64,000 bases of DNA, taken from Periplaneta americana (taxonomy: Eukaryota; Arthropoda; Insecta; Blattodea; Blattidae). The translations under genes and the position numbers were made by a program. Position 1 is the first letter of the stretch. Each line of letters opens with the position of its first letter. Under the pieces are notes generated by a model that was given only the letters and a program-made list of their open reading frames with translations, was not told where the DNA came from and ran no database searches. Positions 10,218 through 21,382 of this stretch are shown in pieces. The stretch spans positions 124,033,914 through 124,097,913 of the forward strand of contig NC_091130.1 of assembly GCF_040183065.1 (NCBI RefSeq), given 5' to 3'.

Positions 10218-11194
10218 TTCAACATCGTGATAAATTGCGGGTCTCCTGAAATAGGACAATTATGCCTATTACCGAGAGAAGATTATAAGACCTTAATAAG
10301 CCTTCAGGGAAGACCACATCATAGTTAAGGGGGGGGGGGGGAAAGAAAGTTTTGCTGTTAATCTTTTCGTTCATACGTTCTCTTCAGGATTGCGTACAGA
10401 GATCATCCCTATGTATTCATTTTGATGTAGTCCTTCGTATTTAAATAACTTGTTTTCACATTTATTTGTTTGCTCTTAGGCCTATGTTCTATTTTTTCGC
10501 AAGTCACTTCTTTGTATTTTACGGAATTTCAAGTTGAATGATTATTTGGAGGCAATGTAAGGGATAAAAAGATACTTAGAAAGGGACAAAGAAACAAAGC
10601 CAAAGAAGACAAAAGAAAAAAGAACATCAGTCTAGATCTTGTAGTTGAGGGCCTCAGCAGAGTTCTCTCGCATCGAAACACAACGCATGACTTAACACTC
10701 GGGTTTAGAACGCCTTCACAGTGGAGGTGTCGAAGTTCCATGTACAGCAGATCTGTGATATCTGTGGTTGAACTAGATTTTAGCTGAATAATTGGTATTC
10801 CCTGCAATTTCCATTCCATCATTCCTCCATTGTTATACATTCCCGTCTCAGTAGCCTATATTATGAAGAATAAAAAAAAGTCACAGTGTTTTAATATTAT
10901 AAAATGTAGAATGCGCGAAATAATTTCCTTATTCATTAATTAGTTCTTTGTTCCAAATTTTGGCCCTAAGCAAACCGCGTAAAATGACATATTCTTTATA
11001 GAAATATAGATATTCTCAAGTTTAATATTTTATATTTCTGGTATATTTTTTTTTAGTTCATTATTAAATTCAACATATATATGCTGAAAAGAGAATTTTA
11101 CAAAGCAGTATGTGAAATGTAATACTCACATGGACACATCAAACAGCATCTGTGGCGGAGACACACAGACAAAAATAGTGAGACGGAATTGACA
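10218..11194. other. no gene seen; poly-G tract
   Basis: Nothing recognisable except a run of about a dozen G at 10329-10341 and AT-rich filler. Frames on either strand look random. Confidence 0.45.
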
Positions 11195-12295
11195 ATAAAA
11201 ATTGAAGACTTCAAAAAGGCATAAGACTACGTTAAGAGAGACGTTTTATGCATTATTCTTATTGAATTTGGTATTCCCAAGAAACTAGTTCGATTAATTA
11301 AAATGTGTCTTCAGTGAAACATACAGCATAGTCCGTATAGGCCGGTTTCTGTCTGATGCTTTTCCAATTTACTGCGAGCTAAATCATCTAGATGCACTAT
11401 CACCTTTACTTCTTAACTTATGCCATTAGAAAAGTCCAGGATAACAGAGAGGATTTGGAATTGAACGGGTTACATCAGCTTGTTGGTCATGTGGATGACG
11501 TGATTATGTTAGGAGAAAATCCACAAACTATTAGGGAAAACACGCGAATTTTACTTGAAGCAAGTAAAGGGATAGGTTTGGAAATAATTCTGAAAAGACA
11601 AAGTATATGATTATGTCTCGTGACCAGAATATTGTACGAAATGGAAATATAAGAATTCGAAATTTGTTCTTTGAAGAGGTGGAAAAATTCAAGTATCTTC
11701 GAGCAACAGTAACAAATATAAATGACACTCGGGAGGAAATTAAACGCATAATAAATATGGGAAATGCCTGTTATTATTCGGTTGAGAAGCTTTTACCATC
11801 CTTTCTAATCTAAAAAATACTAAAAGTAAGAATTTATAAAACTATTATATTACCGGTTGTTCTATATGATTGTGAAACTTGGACTCTCACTTTGAGAGAG
11901 GAACTGAGAATAAGGTGCTTAGGAAAATATGTTGGGCTAAGAGGGATGAAGTTACAGGAGAATGAAGAAAGTTAGACTACAAAACGTAGAACTGCATGCA
12001 ATTTATTCTTCACCTGACATAATTAGGAACATTCAATCCAGATGTTTGAGATAGGCAGGGCATGTAGCACGTATGGGCGAATCCGAAATACATATACAGT
12101 GTTAGTTGGGAGGCCGGAGGGAAAAAAGACCTTTAGGGAGGCCGAGACGTAGATGGGAAGATAATATTAAAATGGATTTGAGGGAGGTGGGATATGATGA
12201 TAGAGACTGGATTAATGTTGCACAGGATAGGTACTGATGGCGGGCTTTTGTGAGGACGGCAATGAACCTCCGGGTTCCTTAAAAGCCAAAAGTAA
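11195..12295 (+). pseudogene. LINE reverse transcriptase, degenerate copy A
   Basis: Broken frames give [61 protein letters not shown] and, near the 3' end, MARxG...YSVLVGRPEGK...LREVGYD. The same family is better preserved at 46260-47444 on the minus strand. The catalytic box that should read YADD is GHVDDV here. It ends near GAACCTCCGGGTTCCTTAAA, the same 3' terminal sequence as the other copy. 5'-truncated and dead. Confidence 0.85.
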
Positions 12296-13624
12296 GTTTT
12301 ATATTATTTATTATTATTACTGTTATTATTATAATGATTATTATTATCATTATCATAATTATCGTTTATACAACTCTTAAATACAATTTATATTCTCTGG
12401 TCTTGCGATTTAACTTCAAACATATACGTTTACACCTTTCAATATCGAAAAGGGAGTTCGCATCATATTACCGTTTCAAATCTGTACACCATGAGGTGTA
12501 AACTGATTCCAAACGAGGCATATAGAATATAATATCACTCTCAGTATAGAGGTAGGTATTTTTATATTCCAACAGGTCTCCGCTTGTAACAGACGTAAGA
12601 AACTTTATATAACTTTCATATTTATGGAAACAGGAATTGTGAAGTTAAGCACTGCTTTATTTACACTGCAAGAGAGAGCAAATAAAAATGCTGATATTGG
12701 ACTGTAAAACGATATTTTTCCATTTATAAGGCCTAATATTAGGTACATGTTGAACATTGGTTCTTTTTCTCATATCGTTCTTTATTTCCTGCAACTATAT
12801 TTCTTTCACTTCTTTCATTTTCTCTGCACTCAGCTTCTAAATGTTAGCAAATATAGGACCATACACAGACACGTAAAGATTTCTTCTGCTCGACGAGGTC
12901 AAGTTGGGTTGTTCACTACTGGCGGAGTGAAAACATCGACACCTTTTCTTTTTTTAGAACATTAGTGGGAGGAACAATACAATGAGAAGTCATTAAGCAA
13001 GTGAACAAATAGAATAGTACACATAAACAGCTACTTGGCCTATCTCGTCATTTGGTAGCGTTCCTAGCTGGAAATACAGTGCGTGGCATAAGTCTTTCCG
13101 CAGCGAGAGCGATGCGCTAGCATACTCAGTTATACTCAGTTACGTTGGCAACGAATTCCGCTTATAAGCATAATGTCCACACTCAGCTATTCGTACGTAG
13201 AATGCTATTCAGTTACTACCTGATCTAGGTCAAGGCCGCTGCTTTCTCGCCTTATCTTAGTGCTGCCAACTTAAGCGTTCCCACGCGGCCTTGAGTTTAC
13301 TGCGGAGAGACTTTTGCCACGCAGTGTAGCCTACTACACGAGGCGTGTTCGGTTTCCTGCTGGATTAGATGAGCGTATTTTGTCTTACAATTCTGCTCTG
13401 TTATCTTAACGTGATAACCAGGCTTCGATCCTGGCCACAGAAACGCATGAAGTTCAGAACGCACAGACGATAGTGTTGTGTTGGTCGAGTAGAGTGGGAG
13501 ATGGAGCGCGTCGTTACTTCCTGTCTCAACATGTAAACAGTCCGTCACAGTACGGCACAAAATATATTTCACCCTGTATAGATGTAGTACGATATACAGT
13601 ACATTCTTAGTGTAGAAAACAAAT
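12296..13624. other. no gene seen; ATT-rich start
   Basis: Opens with an imperfect (TTA)n/(ATT)n stretch (about 12304-12362), then ordinary AT-rich sequence. 13000-13580 is less AT-rich but shows no domain or repeat that I recognise. Confidence 0.45.
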
Positions 13625-13700
13625 GAAGACCTCCCTCAAAGATGGTTGTATATCAACGGCTTTTGCGTATGATATACAACGTTCTTCCAGGGAGGTCTTC
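13625..13700. ncRNA. 76-nt miRNA-precursor-like hairpin
   Basis: Arms 13625-13655 and 13670-13700 pair as GAAGACCTCCCT / AGGGAGGTCTTC, an AAGA/TCTT block, and GTTGTATATCA / TGATATACAAC, separated by two symmetric 2-nt internal loops: 27 of 31 positions pair. The terminal loop can close further through ACG/CGT. Size, single unbranched stem and small internal loops fit a pre-miRNA, and the outer and inner stems are perfect. I do not recognise a known mature sequence. It could also be a tiny inverted-repeat relic. Either strand could be transcribed. Confidence 0.4.
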
Positions 13701-13974
13701 AAATGTCTACCATTAAAGTTTTAACGTGAGTTGTAACCTTCAATCAGACGTCCCTACCCCGAAGCCTGTTACAAGCAGCAATAGGCCTTCACAAAACGGT
13801 AATGCACGTTACGGACCCACCTGTGCTGTTGCAGTCGGGTGACTGCACACGGGTCATGACATCATTTATACTCCGTGTACTCTAAACGTCATACTGGTTA
13901 ATCTGTGTCCCTAAGCCGAAACCTGGTGATAATATGACTAGAGGCAGATTGTGATAGGATTCTGTAATATTGGT

Positions 13975-14640
13975 TCATAAAACTCTGAAAAATTTGAAAC
14001 AAGTCTAAGACCCTCCTGAAGATGCTCCCATTCCTATTAAAAACTTCCTTGTCCATTGCTATTCTCCTTTGGACTTCCTGGCAACAACTCATGTTACTGC
14101 TTATACACTGTAGTACACTCTAAATATTTGACCTGTCCATTTGCAAACTGAATCATTTATAATTCCAAAGTGTGTCTTCTTTATTTTTTCCTTCCTATGA
14201 CCAAAGTCATCGTCTTGTTTGCATTTATCTTCACCCCATACTGCTCACAGCTGTCACTTAGCTCCAGTAGCTCATCCCTTAGTATAATCTCTTCTTTTGC
14301 TAACAACGCCTTGTTATCAGCGAATCTTATGCACTTTATTCTTCTTCTTCCTTCTATGACTCCTCTAATGTTGTGAAAACACCCTTCACTAAATCCCCCA
14401 AGTAAATGTAGGTGATAGTAGGTGATGAGGGGCATCCTTGACATACTTCTTTTCGTATTTTATTTCCTTCATACATTTCTTCTCCGACTCGTTTCACATG
14501 AAGGTTACTGAACAGCCTTCTCTCTTCCCAATCCACACAAATTTTCTTTAGGATCGCCATCAGTTTATTCCAATCCACTCTGTAAAACGCCTTTTTTAGG
14601 CCCACGAGTAATACTTTCTCGCTAATATTTGTTTTAAGAA
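13975..14640 (-). pseudogene. LINE reverse-transcriptase remnant
   Basis: On the minus strand: LVGLKKAFYRVDWNKLMAIL, ICVDWEERRLFSNLHVK, GNKIRKEVCQGCPSSPT, then in another frame GRRRIKCIRFADNKALLAKE and YGVKINANKTMTLVIGRKK, then VQRRIAMDKEVFNRNGSIF. These are the palm motifs of non-LTR reverse transcriptases in order. The usual F/YADD catalytic box is FADN, with the second Asp lost. Same family type as the tails at 20641, 35715 and 60190. Dead and 5'-truncated. Confidence 0.85.
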
Positions 14641-15424
14641 AACACTGTGATAAACAGATAAAGATCGATAACTGGTGAAGAAAATGCAGGCGAAAATAGA
14701 AACGAATCCATAAAATCTGTTCCGAAATCATCCAAATTACAGTCATGCGCTTCGAGATTACAAGTCCAGACTTTTGCGCAGGAAGTCAGTGCTGACAACA
14801 CTAAAGTTAAATAAATGAATAAAAACAAAAACACTTCAAGCTAGCACGAAACCAGAATTTGCATTATTATTTAACGATCTGTTAATATATTGAAGCCTAC
14901 TAATTGTGTCTATATGTTTCGTGTATTAGTGTTAGGCATTAGGTGAAGCAGAAGTCAGGTTACATGGGAACAGCTACAATGTATGTTCAATATGAAAACC
15001 ATTTGCTTCAAAATTTTAAAGGCATGTTGTGTCCGATAAGTATACTGTAATTAATACAATTTTAAATATATATGGATTTATTACCTTCACAATGACTTAT
15101 CAAGAACCAACCATTCAAGTCATTAGATTATGACATAAGGTAATACATAATGAGAGACGAACGTTTTCGCCAATAGTATAGTCTCAGGTCTCAAAGTGAC
15201 AAAGACAAATAATGAACACTTATATTTCTGGTTTACATACAATCATTAAAATATGTCTGGAGAAACAAGGTTAAAATGATGGGCAATACAAGCATATGTG
15301 GTTAGGAACATATGCGTGACATGAAAATCAAAAAACCAAGTACACAGTATTAAAAATGACAAACAATGTGCTGGTAGTTAAAATGCACAATAAAATAAAA
15401 TAATTTACCAGTCTTCAATTGCGA
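14641..15424. other. no gene seen
   Basis: AT-rich sequence without recognisable coding or repeat structure. Confidence 0.45.
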
Positions 15425-15895
15425 GTTGTCATGGATTACAAAGTAGTGAATCATGCTTGAAGGTATGCCTCAATACGATGCTTCCAGTTATGTAAAACCT
15501 GTGTTAGTATGTTGGGGGTGATTTGTGAAATAATGGCTTCTCTGACCCTTTCTCCATTAATGTAAAAATTGACTTCATCGCTGAACAGAATGAAAGACTG
15601 AACAGTGGTTCTTCTCTGAAGTGTTTGCATGCCCAATTGCAAAATTCCAGTCGGTGGTGGGGTCGTCATCGGTAAGGTCCTGCAACATCTGGAGCTTGTG
15701 CCAATTCCACTTAAAAGCAAGCATAATTGTAGCGCACTTCTTTGACCGATGTTATACCTCATTGACAAAGGACGAGGGCTTTCTGAATGGCTTTGCTGAA
15801 TGTGGCAAGTCCCTTTGTCTGTGACTGTTCGTGGTCTTCCAGAATGCGGTCTGTCGTGCACAGACTAGTCTTCTTCAATCGCGCCATCAAACAAA
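15425..15895 (-). pseudogene. Tc1/mariner-type transposase remnant
   Basis: Minus-strand frames give HDRPHSGRPRTVTD (linker after the DNA-binding region), QSFILFSDEVNFYINGE (the strand holding a catalytic Asp), and the C-terminal ITPNILTQVLHNWKHRIEAY. Other frames supply RRLEFCNWACKHF-like helices, showing frameshifts. The segment between the SDE box and the C-terminus is deleted, so no complete DDE core exists. I recognise the family as a cockroach-type SETMAR-like/IS630 transposase only in general terms. Confidence 0.7.
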
Positions 15896-15900
15896 CGATT

Positions 15901-15962
15901 ACATTATTTATTTATTTATTTGTTTATTTATTTATTTATTTATTTACTTACTTATTTATTTA
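15901..15962. repeat. (ATTT)n microsatellite
   Basis: About 60 bp of TATT repeats with two impure units. Confidence 0.95.
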
Positions 15963-16139
15963 CTATTTTGCTAATAACTGTAACATAAAATATAATATAT
16001 ACAGAAAAACTTTAGCTCACCCCTGAAAGAGTAGAACTCGTGCTCATAGGCGGATTCCTGAATTGAAATTAATAATTATACAATACAATTTGTCTTATGT
16101 CTACTATGCAATTATAGTATATAAATTTAAATTTACAAT

Positions 16140-16860
16140 TTTTCAATTTTTATAAAATTCATACATAACTTTTTTAAATTTAATACTAGAACTATTACAA
16201 TTGACAAGATTAGGATATTTAAATATAAATTTGTTACATATTCTTGGGCCTAAATTACTACTATTATTAAATACTGTAACAGTGTTGCATTTTGGTTCAA
16301 ACAATCTTAAAGAATTCATACCTTTTGTCTCATAACTATTAGAACACAATTCAGAATTGTTTCGATTTTTAGGTATGAATTTTATCAATACAATATAATA
16401 AATTTGTCTTACGTTAAGTTCATTAAAGTCTGACAACAAATTTTGAGATGGAAAATCAATAGGTTTATGAAGACATATTTTAATTATTTTCTTCTGTAAT
16501 AAATAAAGTGGATTAAAATTGTATTTAAATAAGCTAATTCATCCTATAATTCCATACATAATTACCGATTGAAATAAAGTGAAATATATTGTACGTAATA
16601 AACTTATTGACAAGTAATTCCTCAATAACACAAAGTAATATACTATTTTACGTCATTTATTACAAAGGTAATTAACGTGTTGGTTCCATTTCAAATGATT
16701 ATCGAAAATTATCCATAAATATTTAACTTCAGAGGACTCTTTAATAATGGACATTTACACTGTATAAGACAACAATCAGAATTATGTAATTTAATACTTA
16801 ATATAGATGTAGGAGGTTATTAAATTTTTCAGATAATGAGAATGGAATAATTATGGTTCT
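16140..16860 (-). pseudogene. LINE C-terminal remnant
   Basis: Minus strand: SEVKYLWIIFDNHLKWNQHV, LLRTIYFTLFQSVIMYGIIG, LLQKKIIKICLHKPIDFPS, FNELNVRQIYYIVLIKF and LGPRICNKFIFKYPNL, mostly in one frame with a few stops. The order (YLGIxxDxxLxWxxHI, YxxLxSxIxYGIxxWG, QKKxIRxI) is the thumb and tail of a non-LTR reverse transcriptase. A related tail lies at 48760-49060. It ends about 16140 in AT-rich sequence. Confidence 0.82.
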
Positions 16861-17064
16861 GTGTCTGGATGCGGTGGACACTTTTGCCTGCCTGTAAAAT
16901 CACTTCCAACCTCTCGTGTTTAGATAGCATGTCAAAAAGCCTTAAAAAATGTCCTAAATAACTTGATTTGTGCCTGACCCTGTACGTTTTTATGCAGAAA
17001 CAATTAAAGAAGCTACATAATAGTAGTATGTAACTATAGGATTGTCCGCATGCTACTGCACTGA

Positions 17065-17125
17065 CCTTCCATTTACGCGTCCCTGGTTCGATTCCCGGAC
17101 AAGTTGTGGATAAAGCACATGTTTC
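17065..17125 (+). repeat. tRNA-like fragment with B box
   Basis: A perfect B box GGTTCGATTCC inside a CCTGG/CCCGG stem, followed by AAGTTGTGG. No convincing A box or acceptor. Probably a SINE head. Confidence 0.4.
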
Positions 17126-17289
17126 AGAGGATACTCCATTTTGCTCTATTTTTCCATCAACATTCTAACCCTCCACTTCATTTCATTTATCTTCTGCAGT
17201 AGTAGAAAACACTTTACACCACTTAAATTAAAAAAAGAATCTTGTACTACGTCATACTACTTTTGACCAATAAAACGGTAAGGAAGGAC

Positions 17290-17985
17290 GTCTTTCAACC
17301 AATCATGGCGCCGGAGACAATGTTTCTCTGTTCCACTCATCCTTCATCATATGATGACGCAGAATTTCTGCACGGAAATATCATAATATGTACTTCGGTA
17401 CATCGTAATAATATATGATATGTGAAAAATAATCACTTAGTGATTTAAGACGGCGCTTATTCCGTCGGATCGCGGCCACTTAGTCACGAGTGCCCCTCTG
17501 CACATATGTGGACATTGTGCCACTGTCACATGAAGAGTCCATTGCAAGAATGATGGATGTCACTTTCTTGTCGAAAATGAACCAACACTGTCAATGCATA
17601 GCTTAAGACATATAGAATGTACATAGATAGTTATGTGACATTAACACTGATAGTCATTGTCCAGTAATAATCACAGTTAAGCTTTGAATTGCTTCTCCTG
17701 CAAAATGTATTCCAAATGACATCCATAATTCTTGCAGTGGACTCTTCATGTATCTATGACGCAGTGCATGAGGGTAGGCCACTAGAGGGAATCCAATAGG
17801 TGGAACTTACACTGAGAGAATTCAATCCGACATCGGGATGAGAATCCGGTGTGGCTTAGTGAACAGAGCGTCAGCACGTAGAGCTGAAAACCCGGGTTCA
17901 AATCCCGGTTCCGGAGAGAATTTTTCTCTGTTCCACTCATCCTTCATCAGTCATGGCTGCTTATCGCGCACTTTTATCACTTCTC
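17290..17985 (+). mobile_element. tRNA-related SINE, tandem junction, split by a MITE
   Basis: The block GGAGA(C/G)AAT(G/T)TTTCTCTG followed by TTCCACTCATCCTTCATCA occurs at both 17312-17349 and 17913-17951, so the unit is repeated head to tail. Between them is a body (TATGTACTTCGG..., GATTTAAGACGGCGCTTATTCC) also present at 23160-23387. It ends in a tRNA-like module at 17850-17925 (GTGGCTTAGTG as A box, GGTTCAAATCC as B box), related to the module at 26310-26460. A 218-bp MITE interrupts the body. Confidence 0.65.
17531..17748. mobile_element. 218-bp MITE in the SINE body
   Basis: TGAAGAGTCCATTGCAAGAA at the left and its inverse at the right (TTCTTGCAGTGGACTCTTCA), with inverted similarity running about 34 bp. 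Its absence from the related body at 23160-23387, where the sequence runs on uninterrupted, marks it as an insertion. The target duplication is unclear, perhaps AT. Confidence 0.65.
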
Positions 17986-19544
17986 TAGCATTTGTTTATT
18001 TTTATTACTTCCCTAGCATTTGTACTATAAAACATACTTTACGATCGTCATTTGTTTCCCGCATAGATAGTCGACTGAAAATGTCGGCTTCGTTCAACAT
18101 TTTGATGAAGGGAACATTAGTGATATAGAATTTTAGTAAATCAATTAATTAATATTTTATTGTATTGCGGTGCTTTATTACGTCTAATCTTTATATACTT
18201 TCTTCTAATCGTGTAATAGTCAATTAAATCCCACTCGAGTTATGATTTTCTCGAGATAAGTCAAAACCTCTTGTGAGATTACTGTTTATAATTTTATGCC
18301 AGGACAAGGGGGATTATTTAGTCTAAGTTCTTTCTTTGGTGTTACATTATGTCCCACTGAAAATTGAAAGCCTAGAAAACGGTATTATAAGTACATGATA
18401 ATTCCAAAGAAACTGGTGTATAAAACATGAGTGTAACATATTTTTGTATCGTGAATTTTGAACCTTTCGACTTAGCACAACACTTCACATAATGAACTCT
18501 CGTGCCAGTTAGAGTCACGAAATGAAATAGAGCTTTTGCAGTCCATAGAGAAAACATGGAAGATTATGAAAATGCCATCTCTGGAATTACGACTTAAGTA
18601 GAGTTAAGTTGTTATTGCACCTAGCGCCTCAATTGTAGACCATATATTATCTTTAGAAGTTTATTGTAAAATCACTCAGTGTGAAAGAAAAAAGAATACT
18701 TGTAAACTTAGAAGAATTTCATTTGTAAAGATTTGACTTTGTTCTATGGTATATGATAAGTACTGTGACTGTTTCACAAGGCCTGAAGAATAAAGAGAGT
18801 TACAGTGTGCATAAAATAGATTTCCACGATGTTCTTAAAGTTCCACATTTTTCTTTTTATATCTTAACTAAATGTTATTCAAAACATCAAGAGTAAGTGT
18901 GTATTAAAATTCGTCAAATTCAATAAACAATCACTACAGTTGTATGAAAACATGTTTGTTTATTATACTTTACTTCTTTTCATGAATTTTAAAATTAATT
19001 AACACTGTTGAATAGTGACCGATTTGCGTATTTTATTGTTAAAAGTGTATTAGTTTACAATGCGTGTTCTGATTCAAGACGAAGTCAAGGACAAATATTT
19101 AATAAAGTAACATGTGAAAAATAATACTGTTATTTATCTAATATTAAGCATTGAGTTATTGAGTTGTTCGTTTTCTCAACTTCATTTCCTTCAACATTGA
19201 TCCCTTTATATTTTAACCCCTTTCTGACTCGAACCAATGTCTAGAAAGAAAAGTCATCTTAAAAAAAAAGAGGATCGAATTTCATTTTTATAATCTGCTC
19301 GCACAATCGCTATAACTTAATTAAACCAGAGAAATAATTATTTAATCGCATTAGGCATTCAAGGCGCTTTCATGACTACAGCCTAAATCCTTCAGAGTGT
19401 CCGTGGAACAGTTTTTCTTGAGTGAGTATTTGATTGAAAAGTTTTGTACTCACAGCAGACAGAAAAGAAGAAACAAACGGAAGTGTTTTGTGTTACCGTA
19501 GGATCTCTTTAACGGAAAATCTTCTCAGTAGAAGTGGTCGAGAT
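17986..19544. other. no gene seen
   Basis: Mostly AT-rich with short random frames; nothing I can name. Confidence 0.45.
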
Positions 19545-19715
19545 GACTTCCATTAGCTAATTCGTAACCCTCTCAGAGAGCAACAACTGTCTTCAAATAC
19601 GGCATCCACAGCTTTCACTGCAAAAGAGATTACGTGTCTTCAATCCCTTTCTGTGATGTAGAGTCCGTCACAAAGTTGAAGTAAGGAGAACGTGCAGGTC
19701 GCAACATACACATTT
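19545..19715 (-). pseudogene. possible transposase C-terminal scrap
   Basis: The minus strand reads RSPYFNF, then AVKAVDAVFEDSCCSLREGY and ELANGSHLDHF with stops and frame changes. The pattern resembles the R-SP-L...N-G-H C-terminal end of SETMAR/Tc3-like transposases. Short and uncertain. Confidence 0.3.
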
Positions 19716-20009
19716 TGCTAGGAGCTATGGAAACATTAATTTTGTTTAATTGAAAAGTGTGAACTTCACAGGAAAGAGGGACATAATTATGTAGTTCTGC
19801 AGCAATTAATGAAAATGAAAATTAAATTTAAAATATGTCTAATCATTTTAATCTATATTTAAATATAATATAAGAAGTAAATTTGTAGCCAATAAAATAT
19901 ATTTATCCTCTGATTTAAGTTCTGGCTGATATGTACATCTGTTATCAAGCAGTACATCTCACTTGACGATATGTATGCATCTGAAGTATAATATAATAGT
20001 ATAATAATA

Positions 20010-20048
<39 letters not shown>

Positions 20049-20067
20049 AATAGTGTAATATAGTATA

Positions 20068-20343
20068 ATTGAGCCGTTCAGAGCACAAGTGATGTAAGTC
20101 AAAATTGGGTAATGAGGTTCAAAGTAAAAATTGTGTAAAATACAGCGCAAAGTAGCAATTAATAATAATTATAATTATAATTATAATATTAATAGAGTAT
20201 GTCCTTCTTGCTATTCACTGACTACTAATAGTTTAAATAAATAGAATATTAATTGCTTCTTTGCGCTGTATTTTACAGAATGTTTACTTTAACCCTCATT
20301 ACATATTTTTTACTTACACCATTTCTGCTCTGAACGGCTCAAT
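20068..20343. mobile_element. 276-bp foldback MITE
   Basis: Very long inverted repeats, about 95 bp per arm. ATTGAGCCGTTCAGAGCA opens the left arm and TGCTCTGAACGGCTCAAT closes the right, and the arms continue to TACAGCGCAAAG. TA flanks both ends (20066-20067, 20344-20345). The single-stranded element would fold almost completely. No coding capacity. An (ATA)n/(TTA)n palindromic microsatellite abuts it on the left (19985-20060). Confidence 0.82.
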
Positions 20344-20640
20344 TAGTGTAACATGTAGCTAATCGGCGATGTATGCAATGGAGGTGGAAAAAAATTGGCC
20401 ACTCTACTCCATTATCTCCTGCACTAGTTGCCTATTAAGTGGAGGTTTTGGTATCACTTGTGAGGTTCAGACCTGCCTTCGGACAGTTGACTAAACAAAC
20501 CAACAAAATTTATTCCTAAAAACTTTTATTTTCAAATTTTTTAAAAACATTTTCTTCCAAAATTGTGTCTTATTTCTAAATTAATTTGGATGCTGTGGCT
20601 ACAAGGTAAATGTACAAATTTCACAACAAAAATAATTACC

Positions 20641-20760
20641 CATTCATTCATTCATTCATAATATCCTGCCCAAGGACAGGTCCTTCACTGCGAACCTAGC
20701 AAGTTCCAATCTTCCCCGTATTCTGTCTTCCTAATTATGATCTAATGGAGTAGGCAAAAA
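20641..20760 (-). mobile_element. LINE 3' end fragment
   Basis: On the minus strand this reads ...GCAGTGAAGGACCTGTCCTT then GGGCAGGATATTATGAATGA and an (ATGA)n tail. It is the same 3' end as at 60590-60650 and 35715-35790, where the matching protein tail is still visible. The tetranucleotide tail marks the LINE 3' terminus. Confidence 0.7.
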
Positions 20761-20812
20761 AACACGAATTTCATTTTCCACTAAAGTTTGTATACTTAGG
20801 ACGTATTAAAAG

Positions 20813-21380
20813 TTGCTAATGGGATTCGAAAATGGAAATAAAGTAGAATTTAAGAAGTTTATAAAATTATTTTTAAAGCTCGATCTGAACTTTGAACTTA
20901 AATATCGAAGCTTAAAGTGCTATGTTTGCTTTCTTCTCCTATATGGCATTGAAACGTGGGCATTAATAAGGACATCTATAAATAAACTTGAATTCTACGT
21001 CAGATGCTGGAATATCTTGGATGAAGAGAGTTAGTAATGAGGACGTAGTTATAAGAATTGTACGAGTACATGAAAATCAATAATCATTTCCTATCATAAA
21101 AGTAGAAAAATACTCATACTTGGACATACGATAGACGAGAAAAACACTTTCCAACGGCTCGTACTGTACTTTAAGGTAAAGGTTGAAAGCAAAGGAGAGA
21201 ATGACGGCAAACAACTCCCACGGGCACGCAACATTCGCGAGTGCATAACTTTGAATTGCTTTGAAATGCTGACAGAAATAGAGAGCTAGTGTTATTGGAA
21301 TAAACAAGGAAAGAGAAGGACACCTACGCAGCTTCACTCCGTGGCACATTAAGGGGAACGCAATACTGAACTCCATAACA
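20813..21380 (+). pseudogene. LINE C-terminal remnant
   Basis: Plus-strand frames: LKCYVCFLLLYGIETWALIR, then in other frames RRMLKISWMKRVSNED-like and ARNIRECITLNCFE. The LLYGIETW motif and the later GR-RR-W-NIREW block are the standard region after the reverse transcriptase in insect LINEs. Stops throughout. Its right end abuts the family 1 element copy 2. Confidence 0.72.
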
Positions 21381-21382
21381 TA

